In this document: piece by piece, positions 1-12,725 of the stretch
Layout of the letters: each line of letters begins with the position of its first letter
Numbering within the stretch: position 1 is the stretch's first letter
Assembly: GCF_014647435.1 (NCBI RefSeq)
Contig: NZ_BMPE01000010.1
Span: 62,001 to 126,000, forward strand
Length of the DNA: 64,000 nt
Reading direction: 5' to 3'
Source: Deinococcus radiotolerans
Lineage (GTDB): Bacteria; Deinococcota; Deinococci; Deinococcales; Deinococcaceae
The notes under the pieces: model-generated
Told to the model about the DNA's origin: nothing
Seen by the model: only the letters and a program-made list of their open reading frames with translations
The model's database searches: none
Position numbers and translations under genes: made by a program

Positions 1-4357
<4,357 letters not shown>

Positions 4358-4698
4358 GTTGACGCTCCCATCTCGCTCGTGACTCGCATCCGCCTGCGGG
4401 GTGCAGGCTGCTGGAATTACGATACAGACGGGCGCATGTCTATGCAGGGTCGTTGTTTATAACGGGGCTAAAGGTGGCCCGCATCATTTTTCGATCAAAG
4501 TGCACGGTTTTGCCAGAAACGGGCAACAAATGCCAGTCAAATGTGTCGGTCGCGCAACCGGGTGGGAGCAGAGGGCCGGTTGAGGCGCACACCTGCGCAG
4601 TACCGGCGAGGACCAGAACATGCCTCTGGAAGCGCTGCCATACATACTTTCCCCAGCGGTGCAAGCCCCTGACGGCGGCCTTCAGCCCGGCCGGGGGC
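4358..4698. other. Intergenic leader upstream of gltB
   Basis: This 341-base non-coding stretch separates the metallophosphoesterase stop from the gltB start; both genes read leftward. It is AT-richer than its surroundings around 4400-4550. A TATAAA on the minus strand at 4456-4461 could be a -10 box, but I find no convincing -35 at the right distance. It probably carries the gltB promoter. I recognise no riboswitch or operator here. Confidence 0.4.
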
Positions 4699-5562
4699 TC
4701 AGGGCGGCGAGAGCAGCAGCAGCGCGATTTCCGGCTCGCACAGGTTCCGCAGCGGCACCCCGCTCATGCCCAGGCCACGACTCACGAACGCGGGCGACCC
4801 ATACGCGCCTTTCACCCAGCCCATCGCGAACCGCTGCCCATACCGGCTGGGCACGACCGGCGCCCCGATCAGGGGGAAGCGCACCTGACCCCCGTGCGTG
4901 TGCCCGCATACCACCAGCCCCGCCGGACCCGGCAGGTCGGGCAGCAGGTCCGGATTGTGAATGACCAGGACCGTCGCCCGGTCCCCCGCCCCGGCCAGCG
5001 CGGCCGGGATGTCCGGCTGCCCGAACCACATGTCATCCACGCCGCCCACCCACACGTCGTCACGCAGCGCGCGGCCCTCATTGCGCAGGACGGTGACGCC
5101 CGCCCCGGCCAGCGCCTGCGCGAAGGCCTCGCGCCGCGCCTGCCAGTCCGCCCGGCGGCGACCGTAGCGGCGCCCCGCGCGGCCAAAATTCCCGTAATCG
5201 TGGTTGCCCCACACCGCGTACTTGCCCAGTGGCGCCTGCAACCGCGCCAGTTCACGCAGCAGCGGGTCCTCGGGGCGGTCCATGCGGGCGTCCAGCTGAT
5301 CGCCGCCCAGCAGCACCACGTCCGGTTGCAGGGCGTTCGTGGCGTCCACCCACGCGGCCACGCTGCCCGCGCCGATGTACAGGCCGTAATGCAGGTCTGT
5401 CAGGAACGCGACGCTCAGCGGGGCGCGCAGGCCCGGCAGGGCGCGCGCGTGGCGCGTCACGCTGAACTCGAAGCCCTGCGCGACCCCCGCCCCGCCCCCC
5501 AGGGCCACGGCCGCCCCGCCGCCCAGCAGGGAGCGCAGGACCGCGCGCCTCGTGACCCTCAC
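4699..5562 (-). CDS. Exported metallophosphoesterase (YkuE/YaeI-like)
   Basis: A calcineurin-like phosphoesterase of 287 residues. The N-terminus has a twin-arginine-like signal (TRRAVLR followed by a Gly/Ala-rich hydrophobic stretch to about residue 30), which suggests Tat export. Metal-binding motifs appear in family order: DLHYG (Asp56, His58), GGDQL (Asp88), WGNHDYG, and GHTHGGQ near the C-terminus. Family members of this type include phosphodiesterases acting on UDP-sugar or cyclic nucleotide substrates; the substrate here cannot be read from sequence. The GTG start at 5560-5562 is preceded by TAGGGT and 6 bases, a leaderless arrangement. Confidence 0.85.
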   Translation of the reverse strand: MRVTRRAVLRSLLGGGAAVALGGGAGVAQGFEFSVTRHARALPGLRAPLSVAFLTDLHYGLYIGAGSVAAWVDATNALQPDVVLLGGDQLDARMDRPEDPLLRELARLQAPLGKYAVWGNHDYGNFGRAGRRYGRRRADWQARREAFAQALAGAGVTVLRNEGRALRDDVWVGGVDDMWFGQPDIPAALAGAGDRATVLVIHNPDLLPDLPGPAGLVVCGHTHGGQVRFPLIGAPVVPSRYGQRFAMGWVKGAYGSPAFVSRGLGMSGVPLRNLCEPEIALLLLSPP

Positions 5563-5568
5563 GCCTGC

Positions 5569-5574
5569 ACCCTA
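5569..5574 (-). promoter_or_regulatory. Leaderless-type -10 box (TAGGGT) for the 5562 gene
   Basis: TAGGGT lies 6 bases before the GTG start at 5562 on the minus strand, and no Shine-Dalgarno sequence is present. This matches the TANNNT-N6/7-start pattern seen repeatedly in this window. Confidence 0.45.
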
Positions 5575-5617
5575 CACCCTCCCCCGGGCCGCTGCGTCCG
5601 CCGGAAGGTGCAGGCGC

Positions 5618-5623
5618 TAGACT
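5618..5623 (+). promoter_or_regulatory. Leaderless-type -10 box (TAGACT)
   Basis: TAGACT is followed by exactly 7 bases (ACCCGGT) and the ATG at 5631. There is no Shine-Dalgarno sequence between them, so the transcript would start at or next to the ATG. Confidence 0.55.
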
Positions 5624-5630
5624 ACCCGGT

Positions 5631-5921
5631 ATGAAGGTGCCCGACTTGCAGCTTGTCATCGACGTTCTGGACGAGGACGCGGGCCTCGCGGACGTGGAGG
5701 ACACCCGCGGCCGCACCTACCAGCTGCCCGCCGAGTGGCTTCCCGGCGCTGCCGACGGGGCCGGCTACCGCGTCAGCACACACGCGGGCGCTGTCACGTT
5801 CACGCCCGACCCGGACGCCGCGCGGGCGCTGCGTGAACGCAGCAAGCAGACCCTGCTGGACTTCAGTGACGAGCACGACAGCGGCGAGCAGGACGACAGC
5901 CCCGCCGGGGGCCGCGCTTGA
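5631..5921 (+). CDS. Small DUF3006-like protein
   Basis: A 96-residue soluble acidic protein with no signal peptide or membrane segment. Residues 6-75 look like the DUF3006 fold: a beta-rich start with LVIDVLDEDAGLADVED, then LPAEWLP, ending in a charged low-complexity tail. Function is unknown. Its stop overlaps the next start by 4 bases (TTGA), so it is probably co-translated with the following phosphoesterase. The start is set by the TANNNT-N7-ATG arrangement. Confidence 0.65.
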   Translation: MKVPDLQLVIDVLDEDAGLADVEDTRGRTYQLPAEWLPGAADGAGYRVSTHAGAVTFTPDPDAARALRERSKQTLLDFSDEHDSGEQDDSPAGGRA

Positions 5922-6727
5922 CCCGCCAGGTGCTGATCATCCCGGACCTGCACGGCCGGCCGGACCTGCTGCGCGCCGCGCTGCATCAGTTCCCGGACGC
6001 GCACTACCTGGGCCTGGGTGACGCGGTTGACCGGGGCCCGCGCTCCATGGCGGTCGTGGGGACCCTGATGGACCTGCACCGCGCCGGGCGCGCCACGCTG
6101 CTGATGGGCAACCACGAGCGCATGATGCAAGAAGGCGTGAAGTACTACCGCCAGTACCTAGGCACGCACGACCTGGGCGATTACCGCCGCGCCATGGAGG
6201 GCTTCCAGTGGTGGATGAAGGCCGGGGGTGAAACGGTTCGCACGGAGCTGGGCGGCCTGACCCTGGAGAAGTTCCCGCCGCTGCTGGAGGAGTACCTGGG
6301 CGTCCTGAAGCGCGTGGTGTACGTCACGGCGGACGGGGAGATTCACGACCAGCCGCCCACGCATCCCAGCGTGCTCGTGTCGCACGCCGCGCCGCCCGTG
6401 CGGCACCCGCAGCACCTCAACCCGCTGTCGGCGGCGCTGTGGCTGCGGCCCTTCGAGGGGCCCTTCCCGCTGCCGGAAGGGGTCACGTACTCCGTGCACG
6501 GGCACACGCCCGTCCCGATTCCCTGCCGCCTGGGCCGCCACGTGTACCTGGACCTGGGCGCGTACGACACGGGCCGCCTGGCGGTCGCAGAGGTGAACGT
6601 GCACGGCCTGCCGAACGTGACGGTCCTGTGCGGGCGCGGGGACCCTAGCCGGGGCCGCCGGTACGCCCGGTTCGGCGAGCCGGTGCCGGTCACGCCGGTG
6701 GATCTGCCCGGCGCGCCGTCCCGCTGA
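5918..6727 (+). CDS. Cytosolic metallophosphoesterase (protein phosphatase/Ap4A hydrolase type)
   Basis: A 269-residue PPP-type phosphoesterase. Motifs are IPDLHG (Asp10, His12), GLGDAVDRGP, LLMGNHERM, SHAAPP and VHGHTPVP, the standard order for serine/threonine phosphatases and symmetrical Ap4A hydrolases. There is no signal peptide, so it should act in the cytoplasm on a phosphoprotein or dinucleotide. The start is a rare TTG that overlaps the preceding stop (TTGA), and the two genes form an operon. The substrate is not determined by the sequence. Confidence 0.85.
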   Translation: MTRQVLIIPDLHGRPDLLRAALHQFPDAHYLGLGDAVDRGPRSMAVVGTLMDLHRAGRATLLMGNHERMMQEGVKYYRQYLGTHDLGDYRRAMEGFQWWMKAGGETVRTELGGLTLEKFPPLLEEYLGVLKRVVYVTADGEIHDQPPTHPSVLVSHAAPPVRHPQHLNPLSAALWLRPFEGPFPLPEGVTYSVHGHTPVPIPCRLGRHVYLDLGAYDTGRLAVAEVNVHGLPNVTVLCGRGDPSRGRRYARFGEPVPVTPVDLPGAPSR

Positions 6728-6740
6728 GCGGGGGCGCGGG

Positions 6741-7931
6741 TCAGGCCCCCAGGGGCCGCAGGTCGTCCTGCCGCCCTGAGAGCCATTCGGGCGGACCGGC
6801 CCGCACGATCACGTCCTCTTCCAGGCCGATGAAGCCGTGCCCGGGCACCATGACGCCCAGCTCCAGGGTGTACACCTCGTCCTCACGGACCGCTCCCTCG
6901 ACGGTCTGCCCGTAGCGGGGCCAGCGGGGCCCCAGGAGGGTGCCGCCGTCGTGCGTGGCGCGGCCCAGTCCGTGTCCCAGCGCGTGCTGGTACTCGGGGT
7001 ACCCGGCGTTCACCAGCGCGGCGCGGGCAGCGTCCACGGCGTACCCGGGCGTGCCAGGGCGCAGGGCGTCCGCACCGGCCTGAATGGCGGCCCAGCATGC
7101 ACGGAAGGCGGCCTGCACGGCGTCCGCGACCGGCTGACCGTCCGGCAGGCGGTACACCCGCTGGAGGTCCGAGCCGTACCCGTGCGCCAGCCGCACGCCG
7201 TAATCGATGTGCAGCAGCGCGCCGGGGTGCAGGGCGTGCTCACCGGGCGGCGCGTGCGAGGGCCGGCTGTCCGGGCCGATGTGCACGTTCGGGCAGGCCG
7301 CCCAGCCCCAGGTGGGCTCGGCGCCGTCGCGGCGGCACAGCCCATGCAGGAACGCCGCCACGTCCCGTTCGGTCCAGCCGGGCCGGGCAGCGGCCGCCAT
7401 CTCGCGCAGGTGGGCTTCCGCCAGGGCCACGGCCTCCCGGATCGCGGCGTGTTCCTCGGGGGTCTTGACTGACCGCAACTGACCCAGCAGCGGCGCGGCG
7501 CTGTCCCACGCCAGCGCGGGCAGGTCAGCGGCGGGGGCCAGCCAGCCGCGCACGCGGCGTTCCAGGCCCGCGGTCAGGCCGTCGCACAGGGGGTCGTCCT
7601 CGCTGATGTTCAGCAGCACGCGCCGCGCGCCCAGCCGCGTGACCTCGACCCGCAGCAGAGCCCGTAGATCGGCGTCGTAGCCGTGCACGGTCCAGCCGGG
7701 CGGCACGGCGTCCGCGTCGAAGCGGCCCACGATCGCCACCGCCTCAGTGCGGGTCAGCAGGAAGAGGCTGTCCCAGGTGACATCCACACCCGCCACGAGC
7801 GTCAGGGCCGGTTCCGGGCGCACGCCCGACTCGCGCGCCGCGATCAGCCACACCTCGCCCGGCTCGAGGAGCGCCTGCGCCTGCCGCCGCTTGCCGTCCT
7901 GAAGCGCGTGGAATGCCGTGTTGGGTGCCAT
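6741..7931 (-). CDS. M24 family metallopeptidase (Xaa-Pro aminopeptidase-like)
   Basis: A 396-residue pita-bread peptidase. The N-terminal half (1-165) is a creatinase-like domain. The catalytic half carries all five metal ligands in order: Asp in HIDYG, Asp in GYGSDLQR, His in HALGHGLG, Glu in TLELGVM and Glu in GLEEDV. The substrate is probably short proline-containing peptides. It is the downstream gene of a pair with the MocA-like gene (16-base gap). An AGGATA complement (TATCCT) 5 bases from the ATG may give a second, leaderless start. Confidence 0.87.
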   Translation of the reverse strand: MAPNTAFHALQDGKRRQAQALLEPGEVWLIAARESGVRPEPALTLVAGVDVTWDSLFLLTRTEAVAIVGRFDADAVPPGWTVHGYDADLRALLRVEVTRLGARRVLLNISEDDPLCDGLTAGLERRVRGWLAPAADLPALAWDSAAPLLGQLRSVKTPEEHAAIREAVALAEAHLREMAAAARPGWTERDVAAFLHGLCRRDGAEPTWGWAACPNVHIGPDSRPSHAPPGEHALHPGALLHIDYGVRLAHGYGSDLQRVYRLPDGQPVADAVQAAFRACWAAIQAGADALRPGTPGYAVDAARAALVNAGYPEYQHALGHGLGRATHDGGTLLGPRWPRYGQTVEGAVREDEVYTLELGVMVPGHGFIGLEEDVIVRAGPPEWLSGRQDDLRPLGA

Positions 7932-7936
7932 ACGAG

Positions 7937-7942
7937 AGGATA
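7937..7942 (-). promoter_or_regulatory. Possible leaderless -10 box (TATCCT) for the M24 peptidase
   Basis: TATCCT on the minus strand lies 5 bases before the ATG at 7931, slightly closer than the 6-7 bases of the other examples in this window. No Shine-Dalgarno sequence precedes the ATG. Confidence 0.35.
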
Positions 7943-7947
7943 GAGAT

Positions 7948-8589
7948 TCAGTCGGGCGCCGGTGCGCTCAGGATCGCCTGCGCCTGCGCGAGGCCCTCAG
8001 GGGTGTCCACATCCAGCAGCAGCCGGGCGGGAAAGGTCAGCGTGACGGCCTGCGCGGCGTGCTGGCGGATCAGGTGACGGGGGCCGTGATCGGCGTCCGG
8101 GGTGTCCTGCACGGCGCGCAGCAGATCGGCGCGGAACAGGTGTGGGGGCGCCCGGACCGGTTCGGTGCCGGGCCCGGCGTACTCGGCCAGCACGACCGGC
8201 GCGCCCGAGTCCCGGAACGCGGCCAGCAGCGCGGAGTGCTCCGCGCCGCTCAGCAGCGGCATGTCCGCCAGCGCGAAGTTCGCCGCCAGTCCCGCAGGCA
8301 GCGCCGCGGCGGCGACGCGGAAGGAACTCGCCAGGCCCCGCGCGGGGTCGGGGTTCACCACGAACGTGAACGGCAGGCCCGCTAGCGCCGCCCGGACGCC
8401 CTCCCCGACCTCACCGGGGGGCAGGACGCACAGCAGCGTGTCGTGACCGCCGTCCGCGAGGGCCTGCGCGGCGTGCCGGACCAGGGGCCGCCCGGCCAGC
8501 GGTTCAAGCTGTTTGGGGCGGCCCATGCGGGTGCTGCGCCCGGCGGCCAGCAGCACGCCCGCGACCGGATCCTGGGGGAAGGGGGGCAT
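7948..8589 (-). CDS. mocA: Molybdenum cofactor cytidylyltransferase-like protein (MocA/MobA family)
   Basis: A 213-residue nucleotidyltransferase of the MobA-like NTP transferase family. The nucleotide-binding signature LLAAGRSTRMGRPKQ begins at residue 13; VVNPDPARGLASS and ADMPLLSG follow as in MocA, which adds CMP to molybdopterin for xanthine/CO dehydrogenase-type enzymes. The ATG at 8587-8589 is chosen because the family starts only a few residues before the signature and a TACGAT box sits 7 bases upstream; an in-frame TTG lies 30 bases further up. The nearby CoxG, CoxD and CoxE genes support a role in molybdenum hydroxylase maturation. Confidence 0.8.
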   Translation of the reverse strand: MPPFPQDPVAGVLLAAGRSTRMGRPKQLEPLAGRPLVRHAAQALADGGHDTLLCVLPPGEVGEGVRAALAGLPFTFVVNPDPARGLASSFRVAAAALPAGLAANFALADMPLLSGAEHSALLAAFRDSGAPVVLAEYAGPGTEPVRAPPHLFRADLLRAVQDTPDADHGPRHLIRQHAAQAVTLTFPARLLLDVDTPEGLAQAQAILSAPAPD

Positions 8590-8596
8590 ACCCTGA

Positions 8597-8602
8597 ATCG
8601 TA
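8597..8602 (-). promoter_or_regulatory. Leaderless-type -10 box (TACGAT) for mocA
   Basis: On the minus strand TACGAT is followed by 7 bases (TCAGGGT) and the ATG at 8589. It decides the start chosen for mocA. Confidence 0.5.
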
Positions 8603-8709
8603 GGCCAATCTTTCTGCAACCCCCACGCCCCTACAATGCGGGGCGTCAGGTCAACCGGTTCTGCCCGCGCCGCTGCGGGCTCACGCTTCCCTTCCCGTGG
8701 AGGTCACGC

Positions 8710-9174
8710 ATGAAACTCAGTTACTCAGGTCAGGAGAAGGTGCAGGCGTCGCCCGCCGCCGTGTGGGCGTTCGTGCAGGACCCGGAACGGGTCGCGCGCT
8801 GCCTGCCGGACGTGCAGGACGTCGTCGTGCACGACCAGACGCACATGGACGCCACCGTGCAGGTGGGGGTCGGCATGGTGCGCGGCAAGTTCAAGTTCAA
8901 GATTGAGGTGCTGCCCGATGAGGCGGCCAACTGCGTGAACGTGAAGGTGCAGGGCGGCGGGCTGGGCAGCGTCGTGGATCTCACGGCGGGCGCGAACGTC
9001 GTGGACAACGGCGACGGCACCACCACGCTGGACTGGACGGGGGACGCCACCATGCGCGGCCCGGTCGCCACGGTGGGTGGGCGCCTGCTGGACGCGCAGG
9101 CGCAGAAGCTGATCTCGAAGACCTTCGAGAACATGAGTGCGAACGTGAGTGCCTCCGCCGGCACGCTGGCCTAG
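8710..9174 (+). CDS. coxG: CoxG-family SRPBCC protein
   Basis: A 154-residue START/Bet v1-like (SRPBCC) protein of the carbon monoxide dehydrogenase subunit G family. The typical opening (KLSYSGQEKVQASPAAVW) is followed by RCLPDVQDV, and the C-terminal helix ends with RLLDAQAQKLISKTFENM. In Oligotropha, CoxG is tied to membrane anchoring of CO dehydrogenase; other family members accompany different molybdenum hydroxylases. A clear GGAGG lies 6 bases before the ATG. It is divergent from mocA and ends at a strong hairpin. Confidence 0.82.
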   Translation: MKLSYSGQEKVQASPAAVWAFVQDPERVARCLPDVQDVVVHDQTHMDATVQVGVGMVRGKFKFKIEVLPDEAANCVNVKVQGGGLGSVVDLTAGANVVDNGDGTTTLDWTGDATMRGPVATVGGRLLDAQAQKLISKTFENMSANVSASAGTLA

Positions 9175-9183
9175 GCGTGCGCG

Positions 9184-9232
9184 GCGCCCGGCTTCACGGG
9201 GTGGCCCCGGCTGCCGGCGTGAAGCCGGGCGC
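9184..9232. terminator. Bidirectional hairpin terminator
   Basis: A 15-bp perfect stem (arms 9184-9198 and 9218-9232, 19-base loop) lies between the convergent stops of coxG and the 9842 gene. It has no T-run on either side, so it would be a hairpin-only terminator. Confidence 0.65.
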
Positions 9233-9236
9233 GGCC

Positions 9237-9842
9237 TCAGCCCGGTTCAGTGCTGGGCAGGGCCAGCGGCGCGCGGGGCGGCACGGCGCTCACCTCGCCG
9301 TGGGGCGAGACGGCCAGCACCCCGGCCTCCGCGAGGGTCCAGATGGCGCGGTGAACGCTCATCTCGGTCGCGGCGTCCCCTCCGGGCGCCAGGCGGTCAA
9401 GCATCTGGGTATACCGCAGGGTTCCGGCGCTGCCCCCAGCCCAGGGGGTGACGTCCAGCACGGCGCGCAGCACCTGCCGCTGCGTGGGCGTCTGCGCCCG
9501 GGCCAGCAGGGTGCGCCGCGCCTCCTCCTGACTCAGGCGGGCCTCGCGGGCCTCACGGCGCCGGGTGAGCAGCGCCAGCACCTCCGGGTCGCTGGGCGCG
9601 CCGCCCCGTCGCTCCGTGATCAGGCGCTCCAGGCGATCGTCGGCGCGCTGCGAAGCCCGGTCGCGCAGGTCTCGGGCGCGGGCGCGCAGGCCCGCCCCGG
9701 CCTCCTCCACGGGTTCGCGCAGGGCGCTGACGGTGCGGCGCGCCACCTGCGTGGCGTCCGCGACGGGATCGGGGGCCGGGTCGGCCAGGGCGCGGCCCAG
9801 GCGGATCAGCGTGTTCAGGGTTCGGGTGCGGCGCTCGCTCAT
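9237..9842 (-). CDS. Hypothetical protein, helical with C-terminal winged-helix-like segment
   Basis: A 201-residue protein I do not recognise. Residues 30-130 are strongly charged and rich in Arg, Glu and Ala with a heptad-like pattern, so probably long helices or a coiled coil. Residues 135-190 (RQVLRAVLDVTPW through SVHRAIWTLAEAGVL and then VSPHGEV) resemble a winged-helix unit. There is no signal peptide. The ATG at 9840-9842 has GGAG 5 bases upstream. A regulatory or DNA-associated role is possible but unproven. Confidence 0.55.
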   Translation of the reverse strand: MSERRTRTLNTLIRLGRALADPAPDPVADATQVARRTVSALREPVEEAGAGLRARARDLRDRASQRADDRLERLITERRGGAPSDPEVLALLTRRREAREARLSQEEARRTLLARAQTPTQRQVLRAVLDVTPWAGGSAGTLRYTQMLDRLAPGGDAATEMSVHRAIWTLAEAGVLAVSPHGEVSAVPPRAPLALPSTEPG

Positions 9843-9938
9843 GGGTGCTCCGGGGCCCCGGTGCGGGGCGGATGGGGTCAGCTTAGCGGCCCGGGCCGGG
9901 CGGGCACGTCCGCCGAAAGGCGCAGTGAAGACCACGGC

Positions 9939-9979
9939 GGCCGGGCCGCCTGCCCCCAGTACGGGGTGGCGGCCCGGCC
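9939..9979 (-). terminator. Hairpin terminator after the small membrane protein
   Basis: A perfect 12-bp GC stem (9939-9950 with 9968-9979, 17-base loop) lies downstream of the 10014-10325 gene on the minus strand. There is no T-run. Confidence 0.5.
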
Positions 9980-10013
9980 AGTTGCGCCACGCGGTCCGTG
10001 CGCGCCCGGGCGC

Positions 10014-10325
10014 TCAGGCCACCTGACCGGACGGCGCGAGGGGCTCCGGGGTGTCCAGTTCACCCTGCGCGGTCCGGCGCGTGGTCCACAGGGCGCCCAG
10101 GCCCGGTCCGGCCACACTGACGGCCCCGACGACCGCCCACAGCAGGCCGCTGTCTGTGGGATCAAGCAGCGCGGCCAGGATCAGCAGGGCGCAGGTGATA
10201 CTGCCGTGCGCGGTCAGGGCCGGCAGCAGGCTCATCCGGGCGCGGCGGGCCTGGGCGGCGCGGGCGCCGAAGTGCAGGCCCGCAGTGAGGGCGATCAGGG
10301 CGCACAGCAGCAGGGGCAGCGTCAT
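10014..10325 (-). CDS. Small membrane protein of unknown function
   Basis: A 103-residue protein with three predicted membrane segments, roughly residues 1-20, 33-54 and 60-80. Short Arg-rich loops (ARAAQARRAR, TTRRTAQ) suit the inside-positive rule. I recognise no family. It is divergent from the coxD-type gene and stands alone. Confidence 0.5.
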   Translation of the reverse strand: MTLPLLLCALIALTAGLHFGARAAQARRARMSLLPALTAHGSITCALLILAALLDPTDSGLLWAVVGAVSVAGPGLGALWTTRRTAQGELDTPEPLAPSGQVA

Positions 10326-10433
10326 ACCCCGAGCGTAGGCGGCCTCCTCTCACCGGAGCGTCACGTCCGCCCGGGCAGTCAGAAGATTAAGATGCGGGCA
10401 TCAGATGTTTTTTCCTCACCAGGAGCGCAGATC

Positions 10434-10478
10434 ATGAACGGTAAGAACCACTGTCAGACGACCCGGGGCGCCTCATGA
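10434..10478 (+). CDS. 14-codon leader ORF coupled to coxD
   Basis: ATG at 10434 opens a 14-codon frame (MNGKNHCQTTRGAS) that ends in TGA at 10476-10478. A strong AGGAG (10421-10425) stands 8 bases before it. Its stop overlaps the coxD ATG (ATGA), while the coxD start has no Shine-Dalgarno sequence of its own. This suggests translational coupling: ribosomes load on the mini-ORF and restart at coxD. Whether the peptide itself matters is unknown. Confidence 0.5.
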   Translation: MNGKNHCQTTRGAS

Positions 10479-11350
10479 TCCCGGCCGTGCAGGAGTTGCA
10501 GGACGCCTTCCAGACGCGCGGGTACGTGGCCGGGGACGCCCTGGCGACCTCGCTGCGGCTGGTGGTGGGCCTGGGCAAGCCGCTGCTGCTGGAGGGTCCG
10601 GCCGGGGTCGGGAAGACCGAGGCGGCCAAGACGCTGGCGGACGTGCTGGACACCCGCCTGATCCGCCTGCAGTGCTACGAGGGGCTGGACGCGCAGTCGG
10701 CGCTGTACGAGTGGAACTACGCGCGGCAGCTGCTGCACCTGCGCGCGGCGGAACTGCGGGGCGACGGCGTGGCCGACGACGACCTGTACGGCGAGACGTT
10801 CCTGATGCCCCGGCCCCTGTTGCAGGCCATCCGCGAGCCGAAACCCGCCGTGCTGCTGATCGACGAGATCGACCGGGCCGACGACGCCTTCGAGGCCTTC
10901 TTGCTGGAACTGCTGGCCGAGTGGCAGATCACCGTGCCTGAACTGGGCACCCTGAGCGCCGTGAGCCGCCCGCACGTGATCCTCACCAGCAACCGCTCCC
11001 GGGAACTCAGTGACGCCCTGCGCCGCCGCTGCCTGTACCACTGGACGGAATACCCCAGCCGCGCACAGGAACTGCTGATCGTGCAGTCGCGCCTGCCGGG
11101 CATCAACGAGACCCTGGCGCGGCAGGTGACAGACGCCGTGCACGCCCTGCGCGCCCTGCCCCTGGGCAAGACGCCGGGCGTGGCCGAGACGCTCGACTGG
11201 GCCTCGGCGCTGCTCAGCCTGCATGCCGACCACCTGGACGCCGGGGCCCTGCAGGCCACGCTAGGCGCGGTACTGAAACTGCGCGAGGATCAGCTGCTGG
11301 CCGCCCCCACCCTGCAGGGGGTGGCGGCAAAGGCGCAGGCGCGTGGCTGA
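10475..11350 (+). CDS. coxD: MoxR-type AAA+ ATPase, CoxD-like
   Basis: A 291-residue AAA+ ATPase. Walker A is GPAGVGKT (41-48), Walker B is AVLLIDEID (125-133), and sensor 1 lies in HVILTSNRSRELSDALRRRC. The MoxR family pairs with VWA proteins to insert metals or mature enzymes. The CoxD subgroup helps build the copper/sulfur-molybdenum centre of CO dehydrogenase. The next gene is its expected VWA partner and overlaps it by 8 bases. The ATG lacks a Shine-Dalgarno sequence and overlaps the stop of a 14-codon leader ORF. Confidence 0.82.
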   Translation: MIPAVQELQDAFQTRGYVAGDALATSLRLVVGLGKPLLLEGPAGVGKTEAAKTLADVLDTRLIRLQCYEGLDAQSALYEWNYARQLLHLRAAELRGDGVADDDLYGETFLMPRPLLQAIREPKPAVLLIDEIDRADDAFEAFLLELLAEWQITVPELGTLSAVSRPHVILTSNRSRELSDALRRRCLYHWTEYPSRAQELLIVQSRLPGINETLARQVTDAVHALRALPLGKTPGVAETLDWASALLSLHADHLDAGALQATLGAVLKLREDQLLAAPTLQGVAAKAQARG

Positions 11351-12629
11351 CGCCGCCCGGTCCGTCTCGCCGTCGCTGGCCGCGCAGGTAACGGCCTTTG
11401 CCGCTCGGTTGCGGCGCCAGCACGGGTTCCTGATCGGGCCGGGCGAGGTGCGCGACGCGCTGCGGGCCCTGGAGTGGGTGGATGTCCTCTCGCGGCGCGA
11501 GGTGCGGGGCGCGCTGCGGGCCGTGCTGACGGCCAGTCCCGAGCAGGGCCGCACCTTCGACCTGGAATTCAACGCGTTCTTCCGCGCGGCCGGCCAGCCG
11601 CAGCCCACCCTGCCGCCCCTGCTCCCGGAGACGCCCGCACCGACCGAGCCGGACCCGGACGGGAAGGAGCAGCAGCCCCCTGACCGCGAGCCGGGTCCCG
11701 ACCCGGACCAGCGCCAGGAGCCGGCGCCGCCCACCCCGCAGGCCGGGGCCGATCCAGGGGGCGACCTGCCCGACGGGGACGCCCTGGGAGACGGGCTGGA
11801 CAGCCCGGACGGCGACGAGCAGGACGCCCCGGTCATGCAGGCGCGCGTCAGTCCGAACGCCGCGCCGGGCGAGGCGCTGCGCGTGGACGCGGGCGACCTG
11901 CCGGGCCTGCTGCGCGCCGCCACGGGCCTGATCCGCGCGCTGGAACTGGGCCGCGCCCGCCGCCTGCGCCCCCTGCCGCGCGGGCCGAAACTGGACGCGC
12001 GGCGCACCCTGCACGCCGCCGCCCGCACCGCCGGGGACGCCGTGCACCTGCGCTGGCTGGGCCGCCCGCGCCGCGCGCCGCGCTTTCTGCTGGTGCTGGA
12101 CGGCAGCCGCTCGATGGGCCGGGACGCCACGCTGCTGCTGCGTTTTGCGCAGGCACTGCACCTGCGCTCCCGGCGGGTGGAGGTCTACGCGTTCAGCACC
12201 GCCCTGACCCGCCTGACCCCCCTGATCCGCGGCGCCGCGCCGGGGCAGCCGCTGACCCTGCCGGACCTGGGGGACGCCTGGGGCGGCGGCACGCGCATCG
12301 GGGAGAACCTGCTGCGCCTCGCGCGGGACGAGCGGGGCCGCGTGAACCGCGACACGGTCATCCTGATCCTCAGTGACGGCCTGGACACCGGCGACCCGGC
12401 CCTGGTCGGGCGCGCCCTGCGGGACCTGCGGCGGCGCGCGGCGGGCGTCGTGTGGCTCTCACCGCTGGCCGCCACGCCCGGCTACCGCCCCGTGCAGCGG
12501 GCCGTGGCGGCCGCCCTGCCGCACCTGGACGCCCTGCTGCCCGCGGGCGGCCCGGAGGACCTGCACGCCCTGGGCCGCCGCCTGCGCGCCGCGCGCCTCT
12601 CCCGTGGCGCCGCGCCACCGGTATCCTGA
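11343..12629 (+). CDS. coxE: VWA-domain protein, CoxE-like
   Basis: A 428-residue protein. Residues 1-80 form a helical domain; 85-175 are a Pro/Asp/Gly/Glu-rich low-complexity linker; 230-420 are a von Willebrand A domain with an intact MIDAS motif DGSRSMG (Asp253, Ser255, Ser257) and a later SDGLDTG. CoxE proteins bind CoxD and recruit the client enzyme. The GTG start overlaps the coxD stop by 8 bases. The gene ends before a convergent ABC operon. No CoxM, CoxS or CoxL gene is present in the window. Confidence 0.82.
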   Translation: MADAARSVSPSLAAQVTAFAARLRRQHGFLIGPGEVRDALRALEWVDVLSRREVRGALRAVLTASPEQGRTFDLEFNAFFRAAGQPQPTLPPLLPETPAPTEPDPDGKEQQPPDREPGPDPDQRQEPAPPTPQAGADPGGDLPDGDALGDGLDSPDGDEQDAPVMQARVSPNAAPGEALRVDAGDLPGLLRAATGLIRALELGRARRLRPLPRGPKLDARRTLHAAARTAGDAVHLRWLGRPRRAPRFLLVLDGSRSMGRDATLLLRFAQALHLRSRRVEVYAFSTALTRLTPLIRGAAPGQPLTLPDLGDAWGGGTRIGENLLRLARDERGRVNRDTVILILSDGLDTGDPALVGRALRDLRRRAAGVVWLSPLAATPGYRPVQRAVAAALPHLDALLPAGGPEDLHALGRRLRAARLSRGAAPPVS

Positions 12630-12725
12630 GGGCACCGCGCACGCAGCAGCAGAGCACTCACCTGAACCGGCCGGCCCGAGGTCACGGCGCCGACCCTCCT
12701 TCCCGGGCCGCTCCGGCAGGACACA

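Noticed and set aside
4440..4664. Short minus-strand frame in the gltB leader
   Set aside because: Lies in the promoter region with no ribosome site and no recognisable domain.
4684..4699. Small hairpin at the end of the exported phosphoesterase gene
   Set aside because: Only 5 bp, overlaps the stop codon and lacks a T-run.
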